From Vibrio mediterranei (GTDB lineage Bacteria > Pseudomonadota > Gammaproteobacteria > Enterobacterales > Vibrionaceae), in NCBI RefSeq assembly GCF_900088415.1, contig NZ_FLLQ01000013.1, positions 1-64,000 on the forward strand: a stretch of 64,000 nt of DNA, given 5' to 3'. Positions 1 through 8,404 of this stretch are shown piece by piece. A model generated the notes under the pieces. It was not told the DNA's origin. It ran no database searches and saw nothing but the letters and a program-made list of their open reading frames with translations. A program made the position numbers and the translations under genes. Positions within the stretch are counted from its first letter, which is position 1; every line of letters starts with the position of its first letter.

Positions 1-19
1 GCTTTCCGAATTAAGAATT

Positions 20-138
20 TGCTTGGCGACCATAGCGTTGTGGACCCACCTGATTCCATGCCGAACTCAGAAGTGAAACGCAATAGCGCCGATGGTAGTG
101 TGGGGCTTCCCCATGTGAGAGTAGGACATCGCCAGGCT
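20..138 (+). rRNA. rrf: 5S ribosomal RNA
   Basis: The sequence is a full-length 5S rRNA of about 119 bases, with terminal segments GCTTGGCGACC and GGACATCGCCAGGC that pair to form helix I, and the conserved internal block CCGAACTCAGAAGTGAAACG. It is the last rRNA of an operon whose 23S gene lies to the left of the window, and it is followed by tRNA-Asp and tRNA-Trp as in many Vibrio rrn operons. The ends are accurate to a few bases. Confidence 0.95.
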
Positions 139-193
139 TTGAACATTATCTGTTTAAAGCACGATTAAGATAAGACTTTAAATAGACCACTGC

Positions 194-270
194 GGAGTGG
201 TAGTTCAGTTGGTTAGAATACCGGCCTGTCACGCCGGGGGTCGCGGGTTCGAGTCCCGTCCACTCCGCCA
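194..270 (+). tRNA. tRNA-Asp (GTC)
   Basis: A 77-base cloverleaf with acceptor stem GGAGTGG/CCACTCC, anticodon GTC in loop CTGTCAC, T-loop GTTCGAGTC and an encoded 3' CCA. It sits 55 bases after 5S and is probably co-transcribed with the rRNA operon. Confidence 0.97.
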
Positions 271-281
271 CTTATATCAAG

Positions 282-309
282 AAGCCTCGTCTAACGACGA
301 GGCTTTTTT
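282..309 (+). terminator. Rho-independent terminator after tRNA-Asp
   Basis: A 9-bp stem AAGCCTCGT/ACGAGGCTT with a short loop is followed by TTTTTT. It would end the rRNA-tRNA-Asp transcript, although some read-through into tRNA-Trp is possible. The same stem sequence recurs after the second tRNA cluster at 13657. Confidence 0.85.
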
Positions 310-362
310 GAATCTAACATGTTGATTTAAGCGATTAAATAGCATAGATTAGATAACACTTT

Positions 363-439
<77 letters not shown>

Positions 440-445
440 TATTCA

Positions 446-475
446 AAGGCTCTGACTTAGGTCGGAGCCTTTTTT
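446..475 (+). terminator. Terminator after tRNA-Trp
   Basis: The inverted repeat AAGGCTC...GAGCCTT followed by TTTTTT lies 6 bases after the tRNA CCA end. Confidence 0.85.
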
Positions 476-496
476 GTTTTCGCTTTTTCAAAGCGA

Positions 497-585
497 TGTG
501 TTGGGAGCTGGGTCGCCAGCCCGGTCAAACCTCTCCACCCCTGCCATATTCAAAGACTCTGACTTAGTTCGGGGCCTTTTTGTTT
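497..585 (+). pseudogene. Decayed duplicate of tRNA-Trp 3' part plus terminator
   Basis: TGTTGGGAG and then CTCTCCACCCCTGCCATATT reproduce the variable/T-arm and acceptor 3' strand of tRNA-Trp. The copy continues through a mutated copy of its terminator (AAGACTCTGACTTAGTTCGGGGCCTTTTT). The T-loop GTTCGAA is replaced by the GC-rich insert CTGGGTCGCCAGCCCGGTC, and the 5' half of the tRNA is absent, so it cannot make a functional tRNA. A small hairpin (CGCTTTTTCAAAGCG, 481-495) precedes it. It most likely arose by unequal recombination between rrn operon ends carrying tRNA-Trp. Confidence 0.75.
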
Positions 586-624
586 TATCCTTATGTCGTC
601 ATAGCCCATCAAGTGATACTAAAG

Positions 625-2157
625 CTAAAGAATATTCTTAGGTACGATGCGATGCAGCTTTACGCCAACTCTTTTGGTTACGCTGACTTCATTATCAGGA
701 TTAAAGTCTTGCGTTATACGCCATGCATTTTCCGGCGCCATTTCTACCTTCATTGCCTTTGAGACATGTTTGGTGATCTGTGGTGAGTGGATAATAGCAA
801 AGCTCTCGGTGTTCAAATGAGCGCTACGTGGGTCAAGATTGTAGGTGCCAACGACGGTAATCGTGTCGTCGATCGTCATAGTTTTTGCGTGCAGACCAAA
901 GATAGGTGTGGTTGGCAGTTTCTTGTACATATGCTCGGTCATTACTCGCTGTCTAACCTTGGCATCGGGCTTAAACTCATAAATCTCTACACCAGTGGCC
1001 AAAAGCTGCTTCCTATTTCTCTGGTAGCCACTAAAAGCGGCGAGATTATCGTTGGAAGCGAGGCTATTGGTCAGGATCTTTATTGAAATGCCTTTATCAA
1101 CTAAACCGCTGAGAAATTCACGATCCTTTTTGGTCGTGACCAGATAAGGTGTTTGGATCATGATCGATGCTTGCGCACTCTCAGCCAGCTCAATCAGTTT
1201 ATCGCGGGTAACGCTACCACCGCCCAAGAAGGTCTGTTGCTCGTTTTTACCCGGCACATCCGCTACGTACTCTACCTTGTCAACAAATAGGAACTTCCCT
1301 TCTTTGGATAGCGTCTGAAAGGTTTCAGGTACCTTATCTATCTCCGATCTGATTTCAGGATGAAAGTGTTCAGGATTACACGCATAGGAATGTAATCGTG
1401 AAAAGTCAGGGTTGGCGCTATATGGATTGGACTTGAATAAATCTTCTACTGGGACACTGAGCTCATTGTTCCAATATTGCTCAAAAGACATATTGATCGC
1501 TTTGACTGCTTTACCAGCTAGGAATACATCTCGATCTCTGAAGTTGTACTCATGATCAAATCCGAAGTATTCGTCAGCAATATTCCTTCCTCCAGTAATC
1601 GCAACCTGATCGTCGACTATAAATACCTTATTATGCATACGTTGGTTGATGCCATGAAAGTCGGTAATGGCCGTTGTCATCTTTTGAACGATGTTCTTAC
1701 CAATATTGACGTTGGGGTTATATATCTTGATCTCGAAGTTATCATGCGCTGCTAGCATAAGAAGTTCATCCCCTTTAGCATCAAGCATAATGTCATCGAC
1801 GAGAACTCTTACCTTAATACCTCGCTCTGCCGCTCTCACTAGGTAGTCAGTAGCAATCAAACCTACGTTGTCAACCGAGAAGATAAAGTACTGTACATCG
1901 ATAGAGGCTTCAGCGCGCTCTGTTAACCAAGCACGGGACATCATTGCTTCAGCCCCTTGCTCTAAAACATAGACGCCAGTGCCGCTTTTCATTTTAGTCT
2001 CAAAAGGTTGAGTATAGTGAGACAATGGTAAGCGCTCCGTATCGACTAGTTCAGCGCAATAGTCTTTGTCAGAGACTGGTACGCTATCCATAGTGGTTGA
2101 GCAGCCGAATAAGACAATTGAAGCTGATACAAGGAGCGTTTTTTTGAATGCGAGCAT
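625..2157 (-). CDS. Phospholipase D-family lipoprotein (cardiolipin synthase C-like)
   Basis: A 510-residue protein of the PLD superfamily. A lipoprotein signal ends in LFGC (lipid-attached Cys19), placing it on the periplasmic side of a membrane. Two HKD motifs are present, HNKVFIVDD at about 175-183 and HAKTMTIDD at about 423-431, so both halves of the active site look intact. Family members transfer phosphatidyl groups; ClsC/YmdC of E. coli makes cardiolipin from phosphatidylglycerol and phosphatidylethanolamine and is of similar length. Whether this one is a synthase or a hydrolase cannot be decided from sequence. It is a single gene converging on the tRNA-Trp remnant, with no partner gene such as ymdB beside it. 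Confidence 0.85.
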   Translation of the reverse strand: MLAFKKTLLVSASIVLFGCSTTMDSVPVSDKDYCAELVDTERLPLSHYTQPFETKMKSGTGVYVLEQGAEAMMSRAWLTERAEASIDVQYFIFSVDNVGLIATDYLVRAAERGIKVRVLVDDIMLDAKGDELLMLAAHDNFEIKIYNPNVNIGKNIVQKMTTAITDFHGINQRMHNKVFIVDDQVAITGGRNIADEYFGFDHEYNFRDRDVFLAGKAVKAINMSFEQYWNNELSVPVEDLFKSNPYSANPDFSRLHSYACNPEHFHPEIRSEIDKVPETFQTLSKEGKFLFVDKVEYVADVPGKNEQQTFLGGGSVTRDKLIELAESAQASIMIQTPYLVTTKKDREFLSGLVDKGISIKILTNSLASNDNLAAFSGYQRNRKQLLATGVEIYEFKPDAKVRQRVMTEHMYKKLPTTPIFGLHAKTMTIDDTITVVGTYNLDPRSAHLNTESFAIIHSPQITKHVSKAMKVEMAPENAWRITQDFNPDNEVSVTKRVGVKLHRIVPKNIL

Positions 2158-2268
2158 AATAGTAAAAGCCTTTTGGGCAGAGAGTCGGTAATATGATATC
2201 GATAACTAGGATAATAAAGTATCGCCTCTCTGTCACAGCAGTTCTATCATAGCAGTCAGCGAGCCAAG

Positions 2269-3159
2269 TTATGGTTGGATATAAACCTTTTCCGCCACTT
2301 TCCAAAACGCCGAGAGTAGTTGGTTATCCAGGTTAGAACGCTTACACACAACCCCCAATTTAAACGGCTTGATGGGCTCTAACTTGAGGCGTTGTATCTT
2401 GTCTCTAACCGGACTGTTTACGATTACAACTTCCGGTGCAATGCCCACGCCGCATCCCAATGCCACCATACTAACAATGGCTTCATGACCCGATACTTGT
2501 GCATAGATGTTGGGCTTAATACGCATCTTTTTAAACCAGAGGTTAGCTCTTTCACGTGCAGTGCCCGCTTCTGGGACGATAAACGGGATCTTGTTCCAGT
2601 CAGGCATACCATCGGCGAGTTCAGAGCCAAAACTGCTTACACCGGCAGGCGCAATGACAGACAAAGGAATTTCACTAATTGTCTCAAACTCCAAGCGTGC
2701 GGGGAGCAGCTCGGGAAGTGCAGAGATAGCGATATCCGTTTCATCATTCATGACCTTTTCTATCGCTTGGGCTGGGTCACCGGTTGATAATTCGAATTCG
2801 ATGTACGGATAGAGCAGCCTGAACTCAGCGAGCAGTTCAGGTAAATGACTATAACTGGCGGTCACCGAACAAAACAGTCGAAGCTTACCTCTCAGCTCAT
2901 TCTCACCATGTTGGCTTTCTGATTGGAACTGTTGCCATTCACTAACGATATTTACAGCAATAGGGAGCAGTTTTTTTCCTGCTGGCGTGAGTTCGACAGA
3001 GCGGTTGTCGCGCAAGAACAAGTTTTGATGAGTATCTTGTTCAAGCTTTTGGATCTGTCTACTGAGTGCCGATGCACTGATATGCATTGCTGTTGCGGTT
3101 TTATTAAAGCTTTTACTCTCACATAAATGGATAAAAGCTTGGAGACTTTTAATATTCAT
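2269..3159 (-). CDS. ilvY: LysR-type activator IlvY
   Basis: A 296-residue LysR-family regulator. The N-terminal winged helix-turn-helix (about 1-60) contains KSFNKTATAMHISASALSRQ, followed by a LysR substrate-binding domain. E. coli IlvY (about 297 residues) activates ilvC when bound by acetolactate or acetohydroxybutyrate; the length match and divergent placement next to ilvC support the name. The reading frame extends 22 codons further upstream, but the Met at 3159 gives the family-typical start MNIKSLQAF. The 144-bp gap to ilvC contains two dyads that fit IlvY operators, so it probably represses itself and activates ilvC. Confidence 0.93.
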   Translation of the reverse strand: MNIKSLQAFIHLCESKSFNKTATAMHISASALSRQIQKLEQDTHQNLFLRDNRSVELTPAGKKLLPIAVNIVSEWQQFQSESQHGENELRGKLRLFCSVTASYSHLPELLAEFRLLYPYIEFELSTGDPAQAIEKVMNDETDIAISALPELLPARLEFETISEIPLSVIAPAGVSSFGSELADGMPDWNKIPFIVPEAGTARERANLWFKKMRIKPNIYAQVSGHEAIVSMVALGCGVGIAPEVVIVNSPVRDKIQRLKLEPIKPFKLGVVCKRSNLDNQLLSAFWKVAEKVYIQP

Positions 3160-3179
3160 AGTACTAAAGATATCTGTTG

Positions 3180-3194
3180 TTGCATTATTTGCAA
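3180..3194. promoter_or_regulatory. Candidate IlvY operator, dyad 1
   Basis: The perfect dyad TTGCA-N5-TGCAA contains the LysR-box pattern T-N11-A. It lies between the divergent ilvY and ilvC genes, and its centre is 23 bp, about two helical turns, from dyad 2. Confidence 0.6.
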
Positions 3195-3203
3195 TGACAA
3201 ATT

Positions 3204-3216
3204 GTGAATATATCAC
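3204..3216. promoter_or_regulatory. Candidate IlvY operator, dyad 2
   Basis: The dyad GTGA-N5-TCAC also fits T-N11-A when read as TGTGAATATATCA. It abuts the proposed ilvC -35 box at 3217, where a LysR-type activator would contact RNA polymerase. A CRP site is less likely because the half-sites are separated by 5 rather than 6 bases. Confidence 0.5.
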
Positions 3217-3245
3217 TTTAAGCAATTTCGACTCTGCATTAGTAT
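3217..3245 (+). promoter_or_regulatory. Candidate ilvC promoter
   Basis: TTTAAG (3217-3222) and TAGTAT (3240-3245) are separated by 17 bp. Both depart from consensus, as expected for an activator-dependent promoter, and they lie directly after dyad 2. They predict a leader of about 50 bases before ilvC. Confidence 0.5.
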
Positions 3246-3303
3246 GAACTCATTCGATGATAACCATCGACACTACGGACAGAATTCAACAGGAGAGCCC
3301 ACT

Positions 3304-4788
3304 ATGGCTAACTATTTCAATACTCTTAACTTGCGTGAGCAATTGGACCAACTAGGTCGTTGTCGTTTTATGGATCGTTCTGAATTTGCTTCAGAAGCGG
3401 ATTACCTAAAAGGTAAGAAAGTAGTCATTGTTGGTTGTGGTGCTCAAGGCCTAAACCAAGGCTTGAACATGCGTGATTCTGGCCTAGACGTGTCGTACGC
3501 ACTTCGTCAGGCAGCGATCGATGAGCAGCGTCAATCGTTCAAAAACGCGAAAGACAACGGCTTCGTTGTGGGTAGCTACGAAGACCTAATCCCTCAAGCT
3601 GACCTAGTTGTTAACCTAACTCCAGACAAGCAGCACACTAACGTGGTTGAGACGGTAATGCCGCTAATGAAAGAAGGCGCATCTCTAGGCTATTCTCACG
3701 GCTTCAACATCGTTGAAGAAGGTATGCAAATCCGTAAAGACCTAACGGTTGTCATGGTTGCACCTAAGTGTCCAGGTACTGAGGTTCGTGAAGAATACAA
3801 GCGTGGCTTTGGTGTTCCGACTCTTATCGCAGTTCATCCAGAGAACGATCCTCAAGGTGATGGTCTTGAAATTGCTAAAGCATGGGCAGCAGCAACAGGC
3901 GGCCACCGTGCTGGTGTTCTAGAGTCTTCATTCGTTGCTGAAGTTAAGTCCGACCTAATGGGTGAGCAAACTATTCTTTGCGGCATGCTACAAGCTGGTT
4001 CAATCGTATGTTACGAGAAAATGATTGCTGACGGCATCGACCCAAGCTACGCAGGTAAACTACTTCAGTTCGGTTGGGAAACTATCACTGAAGCACTGAA
4101 ATTCGGTGGCATCACACACATGATGGACCGTCTATCTAACCCAGCGAAAGTGAAAGCGTTTGACCTGTCTGAAGAGCTAAAAGACCTAATGCGTCCTCTT
4201 TACAATAAGCACATGGATGACATCATCCAAGGTGAGTTCTCAAGCACTATGATGGCTGACTGGGCAAATGATGACGTAAACCTTCTAGGCTGGCGTGCAG
4301 AGACGGCTGAAACAGCATTCGAAAACTACCCAGCATCAGATGTAGAAATCTCTGAGCAAGAGTACTTCGACAACGGTATCCTAATGGTCGCTATGGTTCG
4401 TGCGGGCGTTGAGCTAGCATTCGAAGCAATGACGGCATCAGGCATCATCGATGAGTCTGCATACTACGAGTCGCTACACGAGCTACCACTGATTGCAAAC
4501 ACGATTGCACGTAAGCGTCTATACGAAATGAACGTAGTCATCTCTGACACAGCAGAATACGGTAACTACCTATTCGCGAACGTAGCAACTCCACTACTTC
4601 GTGAGAAGTTCATGCCATCAGTAGGTACTGACGTAATCGGTAAAGGTCTAGGTGAGACATCTAACCAAGTAGATAACGGCAAGCTAATCGAAGTAAACGA
4701 CGTTATCCGCAACCACCCTGTTGAGTACATCGGTGAAGAGCTACGTGGTTACATGACAGACATGAAGCGCATCGCTGTAGGCGGCTAA
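3304..4788 (+). CDS. ilvC: Ketol-acid reductoisomerase (class II)
   Basis: This 494-residue enzyme converts acetolactate or acetohydroxybutyrate to the dihydroxy acids of valine and isoleucine synthesis, using NADPH and Mg2+. The Rossmann segment [20 protein letters not shown] lies near residue 40. The length is that of the long (class II, E. coli-type, about 491 residues) enzyme, which has a duplicated C-terminal knotted domain, rather than the roughly 330-residue short form. The frame is open 20 codons upstream, but the start at 3304 ([14 protein letters not shown]) is preceded by CAGGAGAG and matches the family. It is transcribed divergently from its regulator ilvY and ends at a strong terminator. 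Confidence 0.98.
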   Translation: MANYFNTLNLREQLDQLGRCRFMDRSEFASEADYLKGKKVVIVGCGAQGLNQGLNMRDSGLDVSYALRQAAIDEQRQSFKNAKDNGFVVGSYEDLIPQADLVVNLTPDKQHTNVVETVMPLMKEGASLGYSHGFNIVEEGMQIRKDLTVVMVAPKCPGTEVREEYKRGFGVPTLIAVHPENDPQGDGLEIAKAWAAATGGHRAGVLESSFVAEVKSDLMGEQTILCGMLQAGSIVCYEKMIADGIDPSYAGKLLQFGWETITEALKFGGITHMMDRLSNPAKVKAFDLSEELKDLMRPLYNKHMDDIIQGEFSSTMMADWANDDVNLLGWRAETAETAFENYPASDVEISEQEYFDNGILMVAMVRAGVELAFEAMTASGIIDESAYYESLHELPLIANTIARKRLYEMNVVISDTAEYGNYLFANVATPLLREKFMPSVGTDVIGKGLGETSNQVDNGKLIEVNDVIRNHPVEYIGEELRGYMTDMKRIAVGG

Positions 4789-4832
4789 GCCGACCAAATA
4801 AAAATCAGATAATAAAGTAAACACAACATAGC

Positions 4833-4868
4833 AAAGGGGGGCTACCAATTGGTAAGCCCCCCTTTTTT
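4833..4868 (+). terminator. ilvC terminator
   Basis: A GC-rich stem (GGGGGGCTNACC/GGTAAGCCCCCC type, with AATT at the tip) is followed by TTTTTT. It ends ilvC and, because A residues precede the stem, could also stop transcription arriving from ubiK. Confidence 0.9.
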
Positions 4869-4911
4869 GTCTATGCAACTTGGCAATTTGCGAAGACCGC
4901 GAAAGAAGCGA

Positions 4912-5163
4912 TTACTTATCCGCTAGCTTTTGCTCTAGATCTGCTAGTTTTTGTTCCATTTCTGTCAGCTTTTGACGAGTGCGCAGTAGCACTTGAGTTT
5001 GCACATCAAATTCTTCACGGCTAACGACGTCAAGCTTATTCAATTGGCCTTGAATGACTTGGCGTACTTTCTGATCAACATCCGCACCAAGTTCTTTCAC
5101 TGGTTGAGGCATTGAGTCGTGAATTTGCTTAGCAATCTGTTCAAGTTTCTTTGGATCAAACAT
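4912..5163 (-). CDS. ubiK: Ubiquinone biosynthesis accessory factor UbiK
   Basis: An 83-residue protein of the BMFP/YqiC family. It has an amphipathic N-terminal region ([18 protein letters not shown]) and a C-terminal leucine-heptad coiled coil ([20 protein letters not shown]). In E. coli and Salmonella, UbiK trimerises through the coiled coil and binds UbiJ and lipid to help the aerobic Ubi complex. The start codon is preceded by AAGGAGTTACC. The gene lies alone between the ilvC terminator and the efflux operon terminator, the position seen in other vibrios. Confidence 0.9.
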   Translation of the reverse strand: MFDPKKLEQIAKQIHDSMPQPVKELGADVDQKVRQVIQGQLNKLDVVSREEFDVQTQVLLRTRQKLTEMEQKLADLEQKLADK

Positions 5164-5234
5164 GTCTGGTAACTCCTTAAGTGATACTTCTTATTCTATG
5201 TAATCCGATAAAGAAAGTCGTTATTTGAGCTAAT

Positions 5235-5260
5235 AAAAAAGGCCACATTGTGGCCTTTTT
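5235..5260 (-). terminator. Terminator of the efflux operon
   Basis: The stem AAAAAGGCCAC/GTGGCCTTTTT with a short loop has A and T runs on both sides, so it can act on either strand. It lies 17 bases past the stop codon of the RND gene. Confidence 0.85.
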
Positions 5261-5276
5261 CTAATTAGTCATCACC

Positions 5277-8200
5277 TTAAGAGCGATTTTCTCGACAAGC
5301 TGCTGAAGCTTCGTCAACTCGAGCTATCTTCTCTAGGTCTTTGTCTTCAACAAAGACTGGTAGAGGTTTGTGCTTCTCTGCTAGGTAAGTATAAATTACC
5401 GGAAGAACAAACAGAGTAAACAGAGTACCAATAGCAAGACCCGCTACGATTACGATACCGATACTAAAGCGCTGAGCTGCACCAGCACCTGTGGCGTACA
5501 TCAGTGGGATTAGACCTGCAATCATCGCCGCGGTTGTCATCAAGATAGGGCGAAGACGAACTTTCGCCGCTTCCATAACTGCTTCCATTCGGCTCTTCTT
5601 GTGGTTTAGCTGCTCTTCTTTTGCTACTTCACAGATAAGGATACCGTGTTTGGTGATAAGGCCGACCAAGGTAATCAGACCTACCTGCGAGTAGATATTC
5701 ATGGTGGCTGCGCCCCATGCCAGAGCAATCAGTGCACCACATATCGCCAGTGGTACCGATACCATGATAACGAACGGGTCTTTGATAGACTCGAACTGGA
5801 TGGCCAACACTAAGAAGATAATGGCCAATGCTAGACCAAACGTTGCGTAAAGTGCGCTACCTTCAGTCACGTATTGACGGGCTTCACCCATATAATCATG
5901 GTTGTAGCCACTTGGTAGCTTGTTCTCTGCTGTTGATTCAAACCAAGCAATCGCATCACCCATGGCTACACCTGGAGCTGGAACAGCACCAACCGTTGCC
6001 GAGTTTAGCTGGTTGAAGTGAGGTAGAGAGCGAGGCTCTGCCACAACATCAATAGAGATTAAGCTGCCTAGCGGGATAGCTTGGCCATCATCAGAACGAA
6101 CAAAGTACATGTTCATCGATTCTGGGTTTAGACGATATTTACGCTCAACCTGAGGGATAACCTCATAAGAACGACCATTGAGGTCGATACGGTTAACATA
6201 ACCATCTGCCATCATCGCACTCAGCGTGATACCAATATCTTGCATGGTCACGCCATAAGCGCCTGCCATATCTTTGTCGATATTGATTTTCATCGTCGCT
6301 GAATCGTAGTTCAGATCCAGTGTTGAATAAACAAACTGAGCATTCTTTTGTACGTCAGTCCAGATATCAGTCGCAATTGTAAACAAGCTTTCGAAGCTGT
6401 TAGGTGTGGTAATAACAAACTGAATAGGAAGACCTGAACCTGCGCCTGGTAGCTCTGGCATCTGGAATGCTGTTACAGCCATACCCGGTACATCAGCCAC
6501 AAGCCCACCTACGCGGTTAGCAACTTCTGCTTGGCTCGCTTCACGCTGGCTCCAAGGAACCATAGAAGCAATACCAAATGCTTGGTTTGAGTTAGGCACA
6601 CCAGTGAACACCTGAGCGAACGCCACTTCTGGCTGATCAGTTAGGATTTTGTTTACGTCGTTCATGGTGTTTTGCAGGTAGTCTAAGTTTGCGTTAGACG
6701 GTCCTGTACCCATTAACATCACCACGCCTTTATCTTCCGATGGTGCCAGTTCACTTGGAATGAACTTAAACAGCATAGGTAGAGAAGCAAACACGATAAC
6801 AGCAAACGCAATGATCACAGGACGGTGTTGCATTACCGCGCCAAGCATTTTTTCATAACGTGATGTCATGCCGTCTAGTACGTGATGTACTTTTTCCTCA
6901 AAGCGGTTTGGTGTCTCGTTGGCTTTAAGCAGCTTCGAACACATCATCGGTGATAGCGTTAATGCGATAATGCCTGATACAAATACCGACCCCGCCAGCG
7001 TTAATGCGAACTCCTTAAACAACGAACCAGTGATACCGCCCATTAACGCGATTGGCGCATATACCGCACCAAGCGTCAGCGTCATCGCAATAACTGGTAC
7101 CGCAATTTCACGTGTACCAATAATGGCAGCACGGAATGGAGATTCACCAAGCTTGATATGACGGTCAACGTTCTCAAGAACAACGATTGCATCATCTACC
7201 ACCAGACCGATAGCCAGTACCATAGCCAGTAGCGTCATTAGGTTCCAAGAAAAACCAATCGCCTGCATCACCATTGCCACACCGATCAACGATAGTGGAA
7301 TGGTCACGATAGGGATCAATACCGCACGGAAAGAACCTAAGAACAGAGTGATAACCACAAGTACGATCAGTGCCGCTTCAAGAATGGTCTTAATAACCTC
7401 TTGAATCGACTCGTTGATCGCAACTGTAGAGTCATACATCACATTCATTTTGATGTTGCTAGGCAGGTTCTTCTCAAGTTGTGGAAGAAGCTGAAGTACA
7501 TCTGCAGCAATGTTGATCGGGTTAGCACTAGGGGCCGCATTGATCGCAGCTACTACGGCTTCTTGACCATTAGCACTTGCACGGTAAACGTCATGGCTCT
7601 TCTCTAACGTTACTTTAGCGATATCACCTAAGCGAATCACTTGTCCATCTTTAGAGCTCACTACAAGGTGTTTCAGCTCTTCAGTGTTTGAGACCTGAGT
7701 ATCGGCACTGCCGTTGTACAGCACGAACTCACCCGTAGCCTGACCAGTTGCTGACTGGTAGTTGTTGGCATTGAGGACATTCATGATGTCAGAGGCTGTC
7801 ATTTTAAGCGCGGCCATTTTTAGTGGATCTAGCCATACGCGAAGCGCGTATTTCATGCCACCATACATGTCGACCTTAGATACACCGTTTACGGTGAACA
7901 GCTGCGGGTTAATTACACGCTCTAAATAGTCGGTAATCTGGCTCGAAGCTAGCTCGTCACTGGTAAAGCCGATATAAAGTACCGCCGTTGTTGAGCCAGT
8001 AGACATAGTCACCGTTGGGTCTTCTGCTTCTTTAGGAAGCTGAGAACGAACAGAGTTGGTTTTAGCCAATATGTCTGAAAGCGCCGCATTAGGGTCGGTA
8101 TTTAGCTTCATGTTCACAGTGATGGTCGACTGACCAAGGACTGACTGTGACGTCATGTAGTCGATATTATCGGCCTGAGCAACGGCCTGCTCCAATGGCT

Positions 8201-8393
8201 GGGTAATAAAGCCCTGGATTAGGTCAGCACTCGCGCCGTAATAACTCGTGGTTACGGTAACCACGGTATTCGTCATTTCTGGGTATTCACGTACCTGCAT
8301 TTTGAACACAGCTTGCAGACCAAGCAGTGCTATCAAAAAGCTGATCGATACCGCAAGAACAGGACGTTTTATGAAAACATCAGTAAAACGCAT
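5277..8393 (-). CDS. vexB: RND multidrug efflux permease (VexB-type)
   Basis: A 1,038-residue inner-membrane proton antiporter of the HAE-1 RND family. It has the expected N-terminal helix (MRFTDVFIKRPVLAVSISFL), two large periplasmic loops and 12 membrane segments. The proton-relay aspartates are at about 400-401 (GLVVDDAIVVLEN) and the TM10 lysine is in GLITKHGIL. It would work as a trimer with the adaptor encoded just upstream (11-bp gap) and a TolC-like channel encoded elsewhere, since none is present here. V. cholerae has vexRAB close to ilvC-ubiK, so the symbol rests on position and family; substrates are not deducible. Confidence 0.88.
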   Translation of the reverse strand: MRFTDVFIKRPVLAVSISFLIALLGLQAVFKMQVREYPEMTNTVVTVTTSYYGASADLIQGFITQPLEQAVAQADNIDYMTSQSVLGQSTITVNMKLNTDPNAALSDILAKTNSVRSQLPKEAEDPTVTMSTGSTTAVLYIGFTSDELASSQITDYLERVINPQLFTVNGVSKVDMYGGMKYALRVWLDPLKMAALKMTASDIMNVLNANNYQSATGQATGEFVLYNGSADTQVSNTEELKHLVVSSKDGQVIRLGDIAKVTLEKSHDVYRASANGQEAVVAAINAAPSANPINIAADVLQLLPQLEKNLPSNIKMNVMYDSTVAINESIQEVIKTILEAALIVLVVITLFLGSFRAVLIPIVTIPLSLIGVAMVMQAIGFSWNLMTLLAMVLAIGLVVDDAIVVLENVDRHIKLGESPFRAAIIGTREIAVPVIAMTLTLGAVYAPIALMGGITGSLFKEFALTLAGSVFVSGIIALTLSPMMCSKLLKANETPNRFEEKVHHVLDGMTSRYEKMLGAVMQHRPVIIAFAVIVFASLPMLFKFIPSELAPSEDKGVVMLMGTGPSNANLDYLQNTMNDVNKILTDQPEVAFAQVFTGVPNSNQAFGIASMVPWSQREASQAEVANRVGGLVADVPGMAVTAFQMPELPGAGSGLPIQFVITTPNSFESLFTIATDIWTDVQKNAQFVYSTLDLNYDSATMKINIDKDMAGAYGVTMQDIGITLSAMMADGYVNRIDLNGRSYEVIPQVERKYRLNPESMNMYFVRSDDGQAIPLGSLISIDVVAEPRSLPHFNQLNSATVGAVPAPGVAMGDAIAWFESTAENKLPSGYNHDYMGEARQYVTEGSALYATFGLALAIIFLVLAIQFESIKDPFVIMVSVPLAICGALIALAWGAATMNIYSQVGLITLVGLITKHGILICEVAKEEQLNHKKSRMEAVMEAAKVRLRPILMTTAAMIAGLIPLMYATGAGAAQRFSIGIVIVAGLAIGTLFTLFVLPVIYTYLAEKHKPLPVFVEDKDLEKIARVDEASAACRENRS

Positions 8394-8404
8394 TTTGCCT
8401 CCAA

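Noticed and set aside
787-1086. 99-codon plus-strand frame inside the PLD gene
   Set aside because: It is antisense to a conserved domain with intact HKD motifs on the other strand.
3203-3217. TGTGAATATATCACT as a CRP site before ilvC
   Set aside because: Spacing is 5 bases instead of 6, and the position fits a LysR-type operator better.
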